Assembly: GCF_000314005.1 (NCBI RefSeq)
Contig: NZ_ALVR01000010.1
Span: forward strand, 41,310-105,309
Reading direction: 5' to 3'
DNA: 64,000 nucleotides
DNA from: Spirulina subsalsa PCC 9445
GTDB taxonomy: Bacteria; Cyanobacteriota; Cyanobacteriia; Cyanobacteriales; Spirulinaceae
In this document: in pieces, positions 34,319 through 43,239 of the stretch
Layout: each line of letters starts with the position of its first letter
How positions within the stretch are numbered: position 1 is the first letter of the stretch
The notes under the pieces: generated by a model
What the model was told of the DNA's origin: nothing
Database searches by the model: none
What the model saw: only the letters and a program-made list of their open reading frames with translations
Program-made: the position numbers and the translations under genes

Positions 34319-35683
34319 TTAAATGTTTAGTTGCTCTTTCGCCCGATGTTCATGCCAACGAATCATAATAATCATAGTAATAAAAAGAGTATAGCCCGGT
34401 TCTTCCATTTGGGAAAAAATGAACCCACAGGAGGCAACAGATAAAATAGTAAATCGGCAAAAATCATCTTTACAAAGATAAGCCCAGACCACATAGCCTA
34501 AAAATAAGTAACTAGCCAATCCTAACCAACCTGTATCTCCCCAAATTCCAGCCCACCCCCAAAGGGGAGAAAACATACTAGATTGATCTCCTAACCAACT
34601 GTTCATCACCGCTTGCCATGTCTCAAAAGTGGCTGGGTGAGAAGTAACACCTAATGGACCTAAGAGATGTTCATATTCTCGAATCATCCACCCTCCTAAA
34701 CGTCCCACGGTATGCCCTGGTCCTAAACCGAATAAATGATGTAAGGGGGTAGTCATGTGAGAAGAAATGATGCGAATGGAAGCCGTTTTGAGTAAGGTGG
34801 CTTCTCCATCAGGGCCATAAATTTCGGGTCTTGCCCAAGTGTTAAAAGCCGAACAAGCGGGAATATTTTGGGCGCAAAATAATAATCCGTAAGCGGCTAA
34901 AAATCCTCCGATTAACCATTTAATAGCTTCAACAATACTGGCGAATTTAGTCATAATTAATAAGCCTGCTCCCATAAATAGAAATAGCATCACTTGTTTG
35001 CTATCAGATACTAGCATTTGCCAAAATCCCCAGACTAGGGGTAGTATTCTTTTCCATAGGGGAGCATTTTTTTCACTGACCCAATAATACAGACCAAAGG
35101 TTAAGGCAACAGATGAGCCAACGACATGGCCTGCTCCAGATTCGTAGAAGATTCCTTGAATATAGTCAGGATTCCAATATTTGGGGTGCATTTTTAATTG
35201 GACAAATAGAATATATTGGGCGGTTGCCCAGATGAGATTACAAAAGCCGAAACGAATCACCCACTTTCTGAACCAAGAAACACGCTCTGGATTCATGGGA
35301 ACACAGGTCATTGTTAGGGCTAGGATAAAGGGTTCTCCAAAAAGTAGGAAGTTAACAATAACATTAATAATGCCAGCATCGTTGAGTAAAGCACTAGCAA
35401 ACATAACCCAAAGAAATATAAATAAGCCTGCAAAAAGCATCCAAGAAGTAGTTAATTGCTGCGGATCTTTGGAACGACTTTTAGTTAAGGCAATCCAACA
35501 AGCTAAGGGAATGGTAGCAAAGTGGGCAAAGTTAATAAAGGAGGGGAAACCTAGGGTATCTAGAACTCGGGAAAAATAGGCACTGGCAAAGGCTAGGAGA
35601 ATGAGCGTAGAAGTTTGAATATACCCTCTATTCTCTTCTTCTGAAAATTGTGCTTCATAGAGTTGATTTAAGCGAGGATTCAT
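34319..35683 (-). CDS. O-antigen polymerase-like membrane protein
   Basis: A 454-residue protein with about ten to twelve hydrophobic helices (for example TLILLAFASAYFSRVL, LFAGLFIFLWVMFASALL, VMLFLFMGAGLLIMTKFA) and a large loop in the second half (HMTTPLHHLFGLGPGHTVGR). This layout is that of Wzy-type polymerases or O-antigen ligases, which join lipid-linked repeat units in the periplasm. The start is ATG 35683: a transposon-end hairpin followed by AAGGAGTTTTTG precedes it, and the in-frame extension to 35719 reads through that hairpin. Function is inferred from topology and context. Confidence 0.75.
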   Translation of the reverse strand: MNPRLNQLYEAQFSEEENRGYIQTSTLILLAFASAYFSRVLDTLGFPSFINFAHFATIPLACWIALTKSRSKDPQQLTTSWMLFAGLFIFLWVMFASALLNDAGIINVIVNFLLFGEPFILALTMTCVPMNPERVSWFRKWVIRFGFCNLIWATAQYILFVQLKMHPKYWNPDYIQGIFYESGAGHVVGSSVALTFGLYYWVSEKNAPLWKRILPLVWGFWQMLVSDSKQVMLFLFMGAGLLIMTKFASIVEAIKWLIGGFLAAYGLLFCAQNIPACSAFNTWARPEIYGPDGEATLLKTASIRIISSHMTTPLHHLFGLGPGHTVGRLGGWMIREYEHLLGPLGVTSHPATFETWQAVMNSWLGDQSSMFSPLWGWAGIWGDTGWLGLASYLFLGYVVWAYLCKDDFCRFTILSVASCGFIFSQMEEPGYTLFITMIIMIRWHEHRAKEQLNI

Positions 35684-35735
35684 CAAAAACTCCTTGTGGA
35701 AACCCCCACCTCGCCGCACAGGTGGGACTAGAGCA
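35684..35735 (-). repeat. IsrB-type end directly before a start codon
   Basis: On the minus strand: hairpin CCCACCTGTGCGGCGAGGTGGG, then GTTTCCACAAGGAGTTTTTG and ATG of the polymerase-like gene. The hairpin-TTTCC-GGAG-TTTT-ATG order equals that at the isrB 3' end. Confidence 0.7.
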
Positions 35736-35761
35736 AAATTACTAATTCAGGTTTGCGGAAC

Positions 35762-35897
35762 ATCCTTCTAAGCCCTGTTACTAGGACTTTCGATTGGGAG
35801 CGAGAAACGGCAAGGTTTTAGGGATAAATAATTACAAAGGCTTGCTTTTTTCCGACTCCCCCTGTTCCCTCGCCTTACGATTAGAGTAATTCAGCAA
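35762..35897 (-). repeat. MITE-like repeat, copy 3, inverted
   Basis: Reverse-strand copy of the repeat at 31391 and 33966: TTGCTGAATTACTCTAATCG at its start, GTAATTATTTATCCCTAAAA in the core and CCTAGTAACAGGGCTTAGAA near its end. It fills the gap between the polymerase-like gene and the GT2 gene. Confidence 0.75.
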
Positions 35898-35904
35898 GTC
35901 CTCA

Positions 35905-36927
35905 CTAGGGTCTGCGTCGGGAGGATGGGAGAGGGTGCTGTTGAATGATTTCTCTAACTCGGTAAATTGGTCGATCTTGAGACTCATGGTAGGTGCGCAT
36001 CATTAATTCGGCAAGGAGTCCAAAGCTGAAGAGTTGAAGACCTGTGAGGAGGAGTAGGACGGCGAAGATGAGTAGGGGGCGATCGCCAATATCTTGACCC
36101 AAACCTAGCTTAAGGACGGTGAGGTAACTGGCGAGGATGATCCCGAGTAGGCTAGAAACAATCCCTAATAGCCCAAAAACGTGCATAGGACGGGTCAAAA
36201 ACTTCTTCATGAAGTAGACGGTAAACAGATCCATCATGACCCGCAGCGTGCGTCCTAGGCCGTATTTGCTGCGTCCATGTTGGCGAGGGTGATGGCTGAC
36301 GGGGAGTTCAGTAATACGAGCGCCTTCGATAAAGGCGAGGGCGGGGAGGAAGCGGTGGAGTTCTCCGTAAAGGTTAAGGTCGGCGGCGATTTCGGCTCGA
36401 TAGGCTTTGAGGGAACAGCCGTAATCATGGAGTTTAACACCGATAATTTTCCCGATGAGCCAGTTGGCTATTTTGGAGGGGAGGAGGCGGGTCAAGGCGG
36501 CATCCTGACGTTTCTCACGCCATCCACTGACGAGATCATAGCCTTCGTTGAGTTTGGCGAGGAGTCGGGGAATATCGGCTGGGTCGTTTTGGAGGTCGCC
36601 ATCGAGGGTAATTATGACTTGTCCTTGAGCATGATGAAATCCGGCCGACATGGCGGCGGTTTGACCGTAGTTTCGACGGAGTAGGATGGCTCGGAGTTGG
36701 GGAAATTGTCGGGAGTGGGTTTTGAGCCATTCACCCGAACCGTCTTGAGATCCGTCGTCTACGCAGATCAGTTCGTAGGTCAATCCGGTGTTGTGGAGAC
36801 TTTGGGCGATCGCCTCTAGCAGCTGAGGGAGGCTTTCCACTTCGTTGTAAATGGGGACAACAATGGAGAGTTCAGGGGTAGACAGCGCTAGATTTTGGGT
36901 GTAATCAGACGAGTGAACAGGCTTCAT
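35905..36927 (-). CDS. Polyprenyl-phosphate glycosyltransferase, GT2
   Basis: A 340-residue enzyme: GT-A domain with LSIVVPIYNEVESLPQLLEA, CVDDGSQDGSGEWL, ITLDGDLQNDPADIP (DxD-type motif) and LHDYGCSLKAYR, followed by two C-terminal membrane helices (HVFGLLGIVSSLLGIILASY; FAVLLLLTGLQLFSFGLLAEL). This is the ArnC/GtrB/DPM group, which transfers a sugar from a nucleotide donor to undecaprenyl phosphate for later use outside the cytoplasm. Its GGAGG and the hairpin upstream come from a transposon-end-like repeat, and ATG 36927 is part of the shared ATGAAG sequence. Confidence 0.9.
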   Translation of the reverse strand: MKPVHSSDYTQNLALSTPELSIVVPIYNEVESLPQLLEAIAQSLHNTGLTYELICVDDGSQDGSGEWLKTHSRQFPQLRAILLRRNYGQTAAMSAGFHHAQGQVIITLDGDLQNDPADIPRLLAKLNEGYDLVSGWREKRQDAALTRLLPSKIANWLIGKIIGVKLHDYGCSLKAYRAEIAADLNLYGELHRFLPALAFIEGARITELPVSHHPRQHGRSKYGLGRTLRVMMDLFTVYFMKKFLTRPMHVFGLLGIVSSLLGIILASYLTVLKLGLGQDIGDRPLLIFAVLLLLTGLQLFSFGLLAELMMRTYHESQDRPIYRVREIIQQHPLPSSRRRP

Positions 36928-36971
36928 AAAGACCTCCGGGAAACCCCAGTGCCTTGTGCCTGGGGAGGGAT
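36928..36971 (-). repeat. IsrB-type end directly before a start codon
   Basis: Minus strand: CCCCAGGCACAAGGCACTGGGG hairpin, then TTTCCCGGAGGTCTTT and ATGAAG. It closely parallels the isrB 3' end (hairpin with ACAAGG loop, TTTCTTGGAGGTTTTTATGAAG). The gap from 36972 to 37146 shows no gene. Confidence 0.75.
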
Positions 36972-37146
36972 AGGAGCATCGATTGAGTGGGGTACGGCTT
37001 CGCAGTTATCTGCTACGATGCCCCCGAAATCGACACACAATCAAAGTACCTCACAGATAACCTTATCCCGACATCGAAATGGCTAAGGTGCTGGTTCAAA
37101 CAAAGGATACTGGGGCGCAGGGGGAAGGGAGACGAGGAATTAAGAC

Positions 37147-38328
37147 TTATTCCCGATTTCCTGTTCCTTGAACTTTCAGATAAATCGTTTTTAGCTGCTC
37201 ATAGTTTTGTTCGGCTGTATATTTTTGCAAAAATTCGGCTCGGGCGTGGTTTCGCATGGAGTGGAGGAGGTGGGGATGGGCGATCGCATGATTAACTTTA
37301 CTCGCTAAATCTGAACTATCACCGGGGCGGAATTTCAAGCCTGTCACCTCATCTTGGACTAATTCCGCGATCGCCCCAATATCCGACGCTATCACCGGAG
37401 TTCCTTTAGCAAACGCTTCCACCGCTACCCGACCAAAGGTTTCATACCATTTGGAGGGAAACACTAAAAACAAGGCCTCTCCCATTAACTCGTAAACCTC
37501 CGCAAGGGGCCGTCTGCCTAACCACTCAATATGGGGAAAACGTTCCGTGGCCTGAACCACCCAATCTTGTAGGGGACCGTCCCCCACAATTTTCAAGGGT
37601 ACCCGCTTCCCTAACTTTTCCCACGCCGCCAATAAAACATCTAATCCCTTTTCCACCGATAACCGCCCCACATATAACCCATAGCCCCCCTGGCCTTGAC
37701 CCGCCCCGGGGTCAGGAGCGACAAAATTGGGCTTCACGACGATTTTCTCCCCCGGTAAACCGGCCTCAATAAACTTATCGCGGGCAAATTGACTTAAGGC
37801 AATAAACTGATTCACCTGTTTAGACCAAGTTTGTAAAAGGCGATGGGTGGTGATCATCGCGGCCGTTACCCCAGTGGCCAGACGGTTATCCCGGTAGCAA
37901 GCGTGAACAATACCGGGGTAAGGAATCAACTGACCCAAACAGTCTTCACACACTTGACCTTGGCGGAAAAATAGCCCATTGGGGCAAAGGAGACGGTAAT
38001 TTCTCAGACTTTGGACTACGGGGACTCCTTCCGCCTTGGCCGCATAATAAACCGAGGGGGAAATTAGGGGGAAAAAGTTTTGAACGTGAACTACATCAAT
38101 CTGGTGCTGGCGGATTTTATCCCGCACAATCTGATAAGACTCCCCAGACCAAATCGTGCGACCCGCTAATTGCAGGGAATTGAAAGCCTTCATCCGTTCT
38201 TCATCATTGGTTTCTTGGTAAGACTCGACGAATTCTCCCCCTCCACGTAATAACCGTTCTTCTGCGGCTGAGGATTCATCTTCCCCCCCTCGAATCCGAT
38301 ATAAGTTATGGACGATTAAGATTCTCAT
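37147..38328 (-). CDS. Glycosyltransferase family 4
   Basis: A 393-residue GT-B enzyme: MRILIVHNLYRIRGGEDESS (open face of the acceptor domain), LLCPNGLFFRQGQVCEDCLG (cysteine loop of this subgroup), YGLYVGRLSVEKGLDVLLAA and the signature KWYETFGRVAVEAFAKGTP. It overlaps the end of the upstream GT gene by 23 bp, so the two are probably co-translated. It is likely part of repeat-unit assembly. The sugar is unknown. Confidence 0.9.
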   Translation of the reverse strand: MRILIVHNLYRIRGGEDESSAAEERLLRGGGEFVESYQETNDEERMKAFNSLQLAGRTIWSGESYQIVRDKIRQHQIDVVHVQNFFPLISPSVYYAAKAEGVPVVQSLRNYRLLCPNGLFFRQGQVCEDCLGQLIPYPGIVHACYRDNRLATGVTAAMITTHRLLQTWSKQVNQFIALSQFARDKFIEAGLPGEKIVVKPNFVAPDPGAGQGQGGYGLYVGRLSVEKGLDVLLAAWEKLGKRVPLKIVGDGPLQDWVVQATERFPHIEWLGRRPLAEVYELMGEALFLVFPSKWYETFGRVAVEAFAKGTPVIASDIGAIAELVQDEVTGLKFRPGDSSDLASKVNHAIAHPHLLHSMRNHARAEFLQKYTAEQNYEQLKTIYLKVQGTGNRE

Positions 38329-39433
38329 AAATTTCTTCTAAACGGCGGGTTTGTTGCGCTCGGTTAAAATGCCTCACCATCTGTTCTCGTCCCCCTTGGC
38401 TAAACTGTTGCCATAAGTCGGGATTTTTGAATAGTTCTAAAATGTATCCTCCCAGTTCCTGACTGTCTTGTTCTGCCGTGAGAAATCCCGTTTTTTCGTG
38501 CAGAACCGCTTCGGGAATGCCAGCGTGATAGGTACTAACCACCGGGAGTCCCATAGCTTGGGCTTCTAAAATGACATTGGGTAATCCTTCCGAGTCTCCT
38601 TCTGGGGAAGTAATGCTTGGAGCCGCTAATACGTGGGCTTGATTCATCCAAGCTTTGACCACACTTGGGGGTTGAACCCCTAGAAATTGATACCGTTTTA
38701 AGCATTGCTGGGCAAGGGTTTCTAGGTCAGTTCTCAGGGGGCCATCCCCAATCATCACTAATTCCACATCGGGTAATTGCCTTTGAACGTCGCTCATGGC
38801 GAGTATGAGAAATTTAACCCCTTTTTTTTCGGTTAAACGACCCACAAATAAAACAATCGGCCTACGGGGAATCTGAGGATTGGGGCTAAATTTCTCGATA
38901 TCAACCCCGTGATAGTGGGTGATGATTTTTTCGGGGGGAAAACCTTGTTCTAACAGCTTTTGGTGTAGGAATTGACAGACCGTGAGGAAAAGGTGACTGT
39001 CTCGCTGGAGTTGGGGTAGGCGTTGAAAATAGAGCCAGTGATTGAGGGAGGTATAGCGGGCGCAATCCGCTCTGATTGTGGCATCTGCGCCCCGATAATG
39101 GACAATTAGGGGAATTTTGAGGGATTTTGCCCAAGGTAGGGCTAAAGTGCCACTGAGTCCAAATTGAGCATGAATGAGTACCGGGTCAAGGGCGCGGATT
39201 TGGGAGTAGAGTTGAGGCGCAAATCCGGTGAGTTTAAAGAGTTGTTCTTGGAGTTTACCCCCTAGTCCCCCTTGATTGACTACCCAAGTCCGCTCCTCCG
39301 GTAATTCTAACCCCTCCACCCGTCGTGACCCCACATAATACCCCTTGAACTCTTGAAACTGTTCCACCGGGTCGCGAATAAAAGTTTGAGAAGAGGGAAG
39401 TAATAAACTACTAAAAATAATCACATTTTTCAT
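38306..39433 (-). CDS. Glycosyltransferase family 4
   Basis: A 375-residue GT-B protein from ATG 39433 (MKNVIIFSSLLLPSSQTFIR), chosen because GGAGG precedes it and the frame above runs through hairpins. Key segments are GLSGTLALPWAKSLKIPLIV, RPIVLFVGRLTEKKGVKFLI and TSPEGDSEGLPNVILEAQAM, the last being the donor-binding signature of the exopolysaccharide GT4 group. Two transposon-end hairpins lie upstream. Confidence 0.9.
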   Translation of the reverse strand: MKNVIIFSSLLLPSSQTFIRDPVEQFQEFKGYYVGSRRVEGLELPEERTWVVNQGGLGGKLQEQLFKLTGFAPQLYSQIRALDPVLIHAQFGLSGTLALPWAKSLKIPLIVHYRGADATIRADCARYTSLNHWLYFQRLPQLQRDSHLFLTVCQFLHQKLLEQGFPPEKIITHYHGVDIEKFSPNPQIPRRPIVLFVGRLTEKKGVKFLILAMSDVQRQLPDVELVMIGDGPLRTDLETLAQQCLKRYQFLGVQPPSVVKAWMNQAHVLAAPSITSPEGDSEGLPNVILEAQAMGLPVVSTYHAGIPEAVLHEKTGFLTAEQDSQELGGYILELFKNPDLWQQFSQGGREQMVRHFNRAQQTRRLEEIYENLNRP

Positions 39434-39534
39434 CAAGAACCTCCGGGACTTTGGAAACCCTGTCTCTTCAGAGCAGGGAGGAGTCAACAGATCTCTAGGA
39501 AACCGTATCCCCTTGTGGATGGGGTAATTGATTG
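39434..39534 (-). repeat. Two tandem IsrB-type ends before a start codon
   Basis: The minus strand reads ATCAATTACCCCATCCACAA, GGGGATACGGTTTCCTAGAG, then a second unit: hairpin CCCTGCTCTGAAGAGACAGGG, TTTCCAAAGTCCCGGAGGTT, CTTG and ATG of the GT gene. The first unit resembles both the omega RNA 5' hairpin (AATTACCCC...GGGGAT) and the isrB 3' end. Confidence 0.65.
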
Positions 39535-39535
39535 A

Positions 39536-40501
39536 TCAATCTTCGCGTAGCGTTGCCAACACTGTTGAAGCATCCCGTTGAATATTGGTGCGATTATCAT
39601 CATAGATTTGTAGCGTATCTAAGTTCAAATGACGACTCAGGCGTTGGGCTGCCCGAACATTGCCTCCCGAGGCATCTAAAAAGGTTGTAATACTAGCATG
39701 GCGGATGCGATTGGGACTGATTCGCTTGGGAATTCCCGCTTGTTGCGCAATCACACGAACAATGCGTTCAAGCGAGGCCGGATGTAAGCGCTGTCCCACT
39801 GTCGATCGATTGAGGGAACTAAACAACGGGTCTTGGGGTCGAGTTTCCCCGCGAGTTGCTAACCAGTCTTCAATCGCTGCAATTGTCGAAGGTGTTAACG
39901 CAATACACTCCCGTTGAGTTCCCCTCCCCTTGCTCAAAATCATCAACTGTTTACCTTCGGGATCAAAATCCCGTACTTCGGTATTCACCAACTCCCCCCG
40001 TCGGAGGGCATTGTCCCACAATAAACATAACATCGCGTAATCCCGCTTGCCTCGGATCGAGGAGCGGTCACACTGCTGGAGCATTTGTTTAAACTGCTCA
40101 GGACTAATTCCCGTAGTATCGCGATACTTCGTCACTCTTTCCCCTCGTACCCCCACCAACGTCCAGTCACAACAGCCTACCTGATGGGCGTAATTGACCA
40201 AACTCCGCAAGGCTGATAAACGTCGATTCACCGTGGCTTCCGCCAATCCCCGTTGAATCATAGAAGCCTTATACTCTAACGCAATGGATAGTGCACTAAA
40301 GCGGTCTAACTGGAGAAACTGAAGAATTAACTCTTCGGATAACTCCTCCCCTGCCATAGTCTGAAAAAAGTCCTTTAAATCCTTAAGATACGCCCGACAG
40401 GTATTCGGTGATCGCTTACCTGCCAACAACTCCGCTACTAGGTCTCGATTTCGTCGTCGGAGAAAACCGTGACTGAGCTGTGTCAGTTTGTTTTGGGTCA
40501 T
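39536..40501 (-). CDS. Tyrosine recombinase/integrase (XerC/D-like)
   Basis: A 321-residue site-specific recombinase. The N-terminal SAM-like DNA-binding domain reads RSPNTCRAYLKDLKDFFQTM. The catalytic residues are the arginine of NALRRGELVN, a lysine in LSKGRGTQRE, the arginine of SPNRIRHASITTF, the histidine of RLSRHLNLDT and the tyrosine of LQIYDDNR. The first histidine of the H-x-x-R motif is asparagine here, a change worth noting, though variation occurs. It lies beside transposon ends and breaks the polysaccharide gene run, so it may be a mobile-element integrase rather than chromosome-dimer XerC. Confidence 0.88.
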   Translation of the reverse strand: MTQNKLTQLSHGFLRRRNRDLVAELLAGKRSPNTCRAYLKDLKDFFQTMAGEELSEELILQFLQLDRFSALSIALEYKASMIQRGLAEATVNRRLSALRSLVNYAHQVGCCDWTLVGVRGERVTKYRDTTGISPEQFKQMLQQCDRSSIRGKRDYAMLCLLWDNALRRGELVNTEVRDFDPEGKQLMILSKGRGTQRECIALTPSTIAAIEDWLATRGETRPQDPLFSSLNRSTVGQRLHPASLERIVRVIAQQAGIPKRISPNRIRHASITTFLDASGGNVRAAQRLSRHLNLDTLQIYDDNRTNIQRDASTVLATLRED

Positions 40502-40544
40502 GTAAAATCCTCCGGGAGATGGGAAACTGCCATTTTCAAATGGC
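40502..40544 (-). repeat. IsrB-type end directly before a start codon
   Basis: Minus strand: CTGCCATTTGAAAATGGCAG, a perfect hairpin, then TTTCCCATCTCCCGGAGGAT, TTTAC and ATG of the recombinase. Confidence 0.7.
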
Positions 40545-40955
40545 AGAGGAAAATCGACGCCGTTTCGTCCGTACCAGAGCCTCGATTCAAGCCAAACGCA
40601 CCAAGGGAGCGAAAAGGCTCCTGAGAAGGCTCTCCTGGAAGGAATCGAGGTTTCAAGCGTGGGTTAACGTGATTCTTGTTGATCCGCGCTACAGGAGCCA
40701 GACGTGCGCTCGATGCCACCATATTCACCCGGAGCGGGGGAAATTTTATCGGAAGGGTAAGGTTTTCAAGTGTGGGCATTGTGGTTTCGAGATTGACGCG
40801 GATTGAAATGGGGGGATGAATATCGCTTCTTTGGGGGCATCTGTAAGCTGTCCCGAACGCTCGGTTTTCGTTTGTCAATTAGAGGGACAACTTTGGTTGT
40901 TGTCGGACTTCGGAAACTAGGGCGAAAGCCCCGTCTCTTTAGATCAGGGTAAGCT
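40545..40955 (+). pseudogene. Decayed TnpB with right-end hairpin
   Basis: Encodes RFVRTRASIQAKRTKGAKRL then directly WVNVILVDPRYRSQTCARCH, HIHPERGKFYRKGKVFKCGH and CGFEIDAD, then TGA at 40804, after which the tail NGGMNIASLGASV continues in frame to 40920. The middle of the RuvC domain is missing, and the TGA stands where a leucine codon is usual. A hairpin GGGCGAAAGCCC and CCGTCTCTTTAGATCAGGG follow at 40920-40950. It belongs to a TnpB family different from the others here. Confidence 0.8.
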
Positions 40956-40985
40956 TACTGCTAATCTGAACCCCTCAAAAGTTAA

Positions 40986-43181
40986 TTAAGTGTGATAATC
41001 CCACTTTTCTTTCTCAATTCTACCGGAAGGGGCGATTTGCGAGTTCTGTTCTAAAATCTGTTGACACTCTTGGGCGATTTGCCATAATTCATCGGGGGTC
41101 AGGTTTTGCTGGAGGGCGGTCTGGAGTTGGGCGATCGCCTGTTCCCAAACTGCTAAGGTCGGCACTTGACCTAAGACGGCCATAATTTTGGGGTGTTCGG
41201 TCTGTCCGGTCTGTTCGCTGCTACAGATGAGGGATTCGTGGAGTTTCTCCCCCGGTCGCAGTCCAGTAATTTGGATGGCAATATCCTCCCCTGGGGTAAA
41301 ACCGGCTAGTTGAATCATTTGTTCGGCTAGGTCATAAATTCGCACGGGAGTTCCCATATCTAAGATCAGGGTCTGACCGGATTGACCTACGGCAAGGCTC
41401 TGAATGACCAATTGGGAGGCTTCGGGGGTGGTCATGAAGTAACGGGTCATGGCGGCATCGGTGACGGTTACAGGGCCGCCTCGGGCAATTTGGGCCTGGA
41501 AGATGGGAACGACACTGCCCCGACTGCCGAGGACATTGCCAAAGCGCACGACGAGAAAGCGGGTGTTGGCGGTCGATTCAGGGCTAGGACTCTCGGGTTT
41601 TGTGGGATGTCCGGAGTTGACTGCCTTGTTCTCTGTCAGGGAGGGATTATCCGTTTGTGAAACGTTGTGTAGCAATGGTGTGGGGCGGTGGTTACTGAGG
41701 GGAGTTGAAGTGACGTCGGGTTGAATGTTGAGAGGAGAGGGGGGGGGACTGATTGACGGGGGGGCGGATGGGGCTAAGAATGGCTTCTCTAGGGAGGGGG
41801 GTGTCTTGGCGGACGGCAGGGGGGAAATTTGTTGAGTGACTCCCTTGACGAATAATTCCGCCAGACGTTTACTGAGTCCCATGAAGTTACAGGGGTCTAC
41901 GGCTTTGTCGGTGGAGATCATCACGAAGGTTTGCACCCCAAAACGGGCGGCCAGTTGGGCGAGTTGGGCGGAGGCGAGGGTATTATTTTCGAGGGCTTCG
42001 CTGGGGTTATGCTGCATTAAGGGGACGTGCTTATGGGCGGCGGCATGGAAGACAATTTGGGGTCGCCAGGTTTGAAAGACTTGTTCAAGGCGGGTCTTGT
42101 GGCGAATATCGGCAATAATGGGTGTGGTGGTGAGATGGGGAAATGTCCGTTTTAGCTCCTGTTCGATGAGAAAGATACTATTTTCCCCTCGACCGAGGAG
42201 AAGCAGGTGCTGGGGCTGTAAACGGGCTAATTGACGACAGATTTCTGAACCAATAGTACCCCCGGCACCGGTGACTAGGATAGAGCGTTGGTAAATTTGT
42301 TCACTGGCTGAGGGGAATTGGTTGTTAAAGGGTTGGGAGAAATCGAGGCGGATTTCAGCGCGTCCCAAGATATCTTGAATCTGGATGTCTCGGGCTTGGG
42401 GGGTGAGGGAACGGTCTTGTAAGAGTTCGGCCTGTCCGGGTAGGATTTTGAGTTTGAGGGTGGTGCCACTGGTGAGGTTGACAATGCGACGAATTTGTTC
42501 GGCACTGGCCGAGGGCATGGCGATGAGGATTTCTTGAATTTGATGGTGTTGTGCGATCGCCAAAAGTTGACTGGTGCGCCCCAAAACCTTAATCCCCTCG
42601 ACTCTCCGCCCCATCTTAGTCGGGTCATCGTCTAAAAACCCCACAATCTGCAAGTTGAGATGGGGGTTTTGTCGTACTTCTTGGACTATCAGGGAACCGG
42701 CCATACCAGCCCCTAGGAGTAGGACCCGTTTGGGGGGGACTAAATGCCTCGATTTGCGCCACAACGGTTGTTGAATGGAGCGCCGTCGGGCATAGCGCAC
42801 CGCCACCATCCCCATTAAGCAGAAACTCCAATCAATGGCCGCTACTCCTAAAGGAATGCCCGCAAAGGGAGTGAAGCGAGGGAGGAGGAGGCGAGTGATG
42901 ACCAGAACCAGCAGGGAGTAGAAACTCACCGCATTCAGAAGCCGAATAAAGTCCCGCAGACCAAATAAGCGCCAGACTTGTTGATATAGACCAAATCCAG
43001 CTTGAATCAATAACCGACCCGGAATGGCTAGGAGGGGGAGCAGCCAAGCTATTGTTTCATGGGGGGGGTAAATCTCGCCCTCAAAGCGGATGATGAAGGC
43101 GAGGAGGCAGACTGAACCCGCAATGAAGCCATCAAGACCCAATTGGGCGAATCGGTAAAAGGAGGGCAAGCGCTTGGACAT
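40986..43181 (-). CDS. CapD/FlaA1-type nucleotide-sugar dehydratase-epimerase
   Basis: A 731-residue membrane protein from ATG 43181 (MSKRLPSFYRFAQLGLDGFI). Four N-terminal membrane helices (residues ~10-130) precede a Rossmann-like fold (VLLLGAGMAGSLIV) and the extended SDR catalytic domain: ILVTGAGGTIGSEICRQLAR for NAD(P), HAAAHKHVPLMQHNPSEALE and STDKAVDPCNFMGLSKRLAE with the catalytic lysine. Such enzymes make 4-keto or epimerised UDP-sugars. Between SKRLAE and FLVVRFGNVLG lies a proline- and serine-rich segment of ~90 residues not found in usual members. It may be a loop insertion. Confidence 0.9.
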   Translation of the reverse strand: MSKRLPSFYRFAQLGLDGFIAGSVCLLAFIIRFEGEIYPPHETIAWLLPLLAIPGRLLIQAGFGLYQQVWRLFGLRDFIRLLNAVSFYSLLVLVITRLLLPRFTPFAGIPLGVAAIDWSFCLMGMVAVRYARRRSIQQPLWRKSRHLVPPKRVLLLGAGMAGSLIVQEVRQNPHLNLQIVGFLDDDPTKMGRRVEGIKVLGRTSQLLAIAQHHQIQEILIAMPSASAEQIRRIVNLTSGTTLKLKILPGQAELLQDRSLTPQARDIQIQDILGRAEIRLDFSQPFNNQFPSASEQIYQRSILVTGAGGTIGSEICRQLARLQPQHLLLLGRGENSIFLIEQELKRTFPHLTTTPIIADIRHKTRLEQVFQTWRPQIVFHAAAHKHVPLMQHNPSEALENNTLASAQLAQLAARFGVQTFVMISTDKAVDPCNFMGLSKRLAELFVKGVTQQISPLPSAKTPPSLEKPFLAPSAPPSISPPPSPLNIQPDVTSTPLSNHRPTPLLHNVSQTDNPSLTENKAVNSGHPTKPESPSPESTANTRFLVVRFGNVLGSRGSVVPIFQAQIARGGPVTVTDAAMTRYFMTTPEASQLVIQSLAVGQSGQTLILDMGTPVRIYDLAEQMIQLAGFTPGEDIAIQITGLRPGEKLHESLICSSEQTGQTEHPKIMAVLGQVPTLAVWEQAIAQLQTALQQNLTPDELWQIAQECQQILEQNSQIAPSGRIEKEKWDYHT

Positions 43182-43239
43182 TAGGGAGCTTCCAGAGGGA
43201 GATTTCTGTTTGCCAGAAACTGTATCATATTCAACGTTT

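Noticed and set aside
36277..36684. 135-residue glycine- and glutamate-rich frame
   Set aside because: It is a shadow antisense to the GT2 gene, which has strong motifs.
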